A stretch of 64,000 nt of DNA from Atopsyche davidsoni (lineage: Eukaryota > Arthropoda > Insecta > Trichoptera > Hydrobiosidae), in assembly GCA_022113835.1 (NCBI GenBank), contig JAILWY010000014.1:5519501-5583500 (forward strand). Direction: 5' to 3'. Of the stretch, positions 62,552 to 64,000 are shown one piece after another (the stretch's first letter is position 1; each line of letters starts with the position of its first letter). The notes beneath the pieces were generated by a model, which was given only the letters and a program-made list of their open reading frames with translations, was not told the origin of the DNA and searched no databases. The position numbers were made by a program, and so were the translations under genes.

Positions 62552-64000
62552 GTACACCTCATTTCGTTTCATATATGTGTAAAATAATAATACTTGTCCA
62601 AAAACGTGATAAGTTAGTCCACAGACAGAATTCAAAGTAAATTAATAAATTCAGGTAAAAGAAGGACCCGGGGATGCACTACACTATTTTCCCCTAGAAA
62701 ACCATGAGCACTGGCTCAGCACGAGTATATGCTCAGTGAAATGGTCGACAACCTCCTATGAGGACAGGCACTTGATGAAGAAGAAGGTAAAATAAATATA
62801 TTAAAGACATCCTAAAGACTTAAATTTTTTTAATACAAATCAAATTATTCATATACATTATAATATTAATTATACAAATATATTTTCATTTCTGTAGGGT
62901 GCACATGCAAAGGCTCAGACTTTGGTGCATAAAAATATATTTTATATAAATACGGCTTATTAGCAAGCATTTGCTAAAGAGTAATTGAGCAATATCAAGG
63001 ACAAATCTGTCGGACGAGCATATACGAAAACTGTATTTATTATGCTTTTTTTTATATCACAAGCATAACATTGTTCATGCCTAGGATCTCACGTTATGTT
63101 TTTTTAACGTCTGCCTGATACTTTATCAGACTTCACTTCTAGCTACAGCCTTCTGCTTTATAGAGCGTTAACAGATATGTATTTTGTCACATTCGGCGAC
63201 TTTTTTTTGTTTTATTTAATGTTTATTGCAATACCAAGCAGCCTATAAACCCAAGAATTCTTTTACAGCGAGCATCACATTTTTTACCAACGTTGTCGCT
63301 ACATACAAAAAAGTGAGAAGTGATTATGAAATTATACTCTAAATCTCATGTATGTTGATTTAAAAAACATTTTTGAAGTTATTTCATATTATATCTGATA
63401 ATACATCTCACTTATTTGGTCTTTATTTCATGAACGATAGCTCCAAATTGATTCTTAAGTGCAGATAATAAATTTTTAATATGTATTCAGGATATGTGTG
63501 GTACAACTATCCAACGTATTTGTTATTTTAAAAAAATCATGAAATTGGCCAATTCAAATAATTTATATGTTACACAAGGCAGTATGTAATATCTTAGCGT
63601 TTAAATCTATTCCCATTGTGTATCGTAGTTGCCTAACATGGTGCAGCCGTAATGATTTCTACTTTACAATGACATGTTGGATAATATATGAGAACTGCCC
63701 TTGCGTGAGGAGCAGTAATAAATTGTCTGAAATTCATCGACTTATTCCTCGGATGGATACGACCAGAAGATGACAGCAGGCCATGGCCACTCGCAGGGTT
63801 GATGGTCTATTGTTGGTGCGACATGGTCAGCCATGGGGATGCTGTAAGTCTCTGCATTGTCGAGCTGGTTATGAAGTTTTGTCATACTTCCTTCCTCGTG
63901 CTGAACTATGTCGCAGTGGTAAAGCTTAAGTTTGAACGACTCTGGTATGCGAAATGAAACTTTCGTAAGCTCTAAGAAACCCAGTTATTATAATATGTGG
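62552..64000. other. Non-coding to the window edge; GC-richer from about 63620
   Basis: No supportable gene. The plus frame 63567-63773 has no recognisable motif. Bases about 63620-63930 are GC-richer (for example CAGGCCATGGCCACTCGCAG) with no exon boundaries visible. The rest is AT-rich. Confidence 0.4.

Noticed and set aside
62655..62786. Possible 132-base exon after the 62450-62551 exon
   Set aside because: Open in the frame with no carried bases, but the preceding exon carries one base, and that frame meets TGA after about 17 codons. An alternative terminal exon cannot be excluded.

Overview
The window is AT-rich nuclear DNA from an arthropod, most likely an insect. The reasons are GT-AG spliced exons in very large introns, a TATA/Inr core promoter, short CCTAA (TTAGG-type) telomere-like repeats, a decayed mariner and hAT-type elements. 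A hemipteran is plausible from the style of the hAT-like transposase, but this is inference. There is no prokaryotic operon structure, no rRNA, no convincing free-standing tRNA and no CRISPR. Almost all short open frames here are chance ORFs in AT-rich or repetitive DNA.

The only complete gene I can support is on the minus strand at 52.5-54.6 kb. It has four exons encoding a 315-residue secreted protein with a signal peptide, six cysteines and three N-glycosylation sequons, a clear core promoter upstream and an AATAAA after the stop. I do not recognise a named family. On the plus strand four short exon-like segments (31.3, 35.2, 49.9 and 62.4 kb) have good splice sites and coding-like composition. 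They suggest that much of the window is intron of one or more long-intron genes, with the secreted-protein gene possibly nested in an intron between 49.9 and 62.4 kb.

The rest is repeat-rich. It holds a 2.4-kb hAT-like DNA transposon with a broken transposase (26.2-28.6 kb), a mariner relic (37.1-38.3 kb), and a 1.47-kb non-autonomous hAT element with a perfect 8-bp target duplication that carries a 51-bp tandem array kept open as a 17-residue protein repeat (47.8-49.3 kb). It also holds a pogo/Tigger-like MITE with a SINE fragment nested in it (13.1-13.7 kb), two copies of a long-hairpin element (14.0 and 44.3 kb), an element with long terminal inverted repeats plus a truncated relative (1.7 and 28.8 kb), and a small foldback element with perfect 27-bp ends around telomere-like repeats (45.3-45.5 kb). 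A family related to a 27-bp foldback (2.9, 40.3 and 60.8 kb) and a tRNA-derived SINE family at five loci, one arranged as a near-perfect palindrome (51.86-51.98 kb), complete the set.

GC-richer islands of 100-350 bp stand out of the AT-rich background at intervals. They lack convincing coding structure and are best treated as candidate conserved regulatory DNA until compared with a relative.
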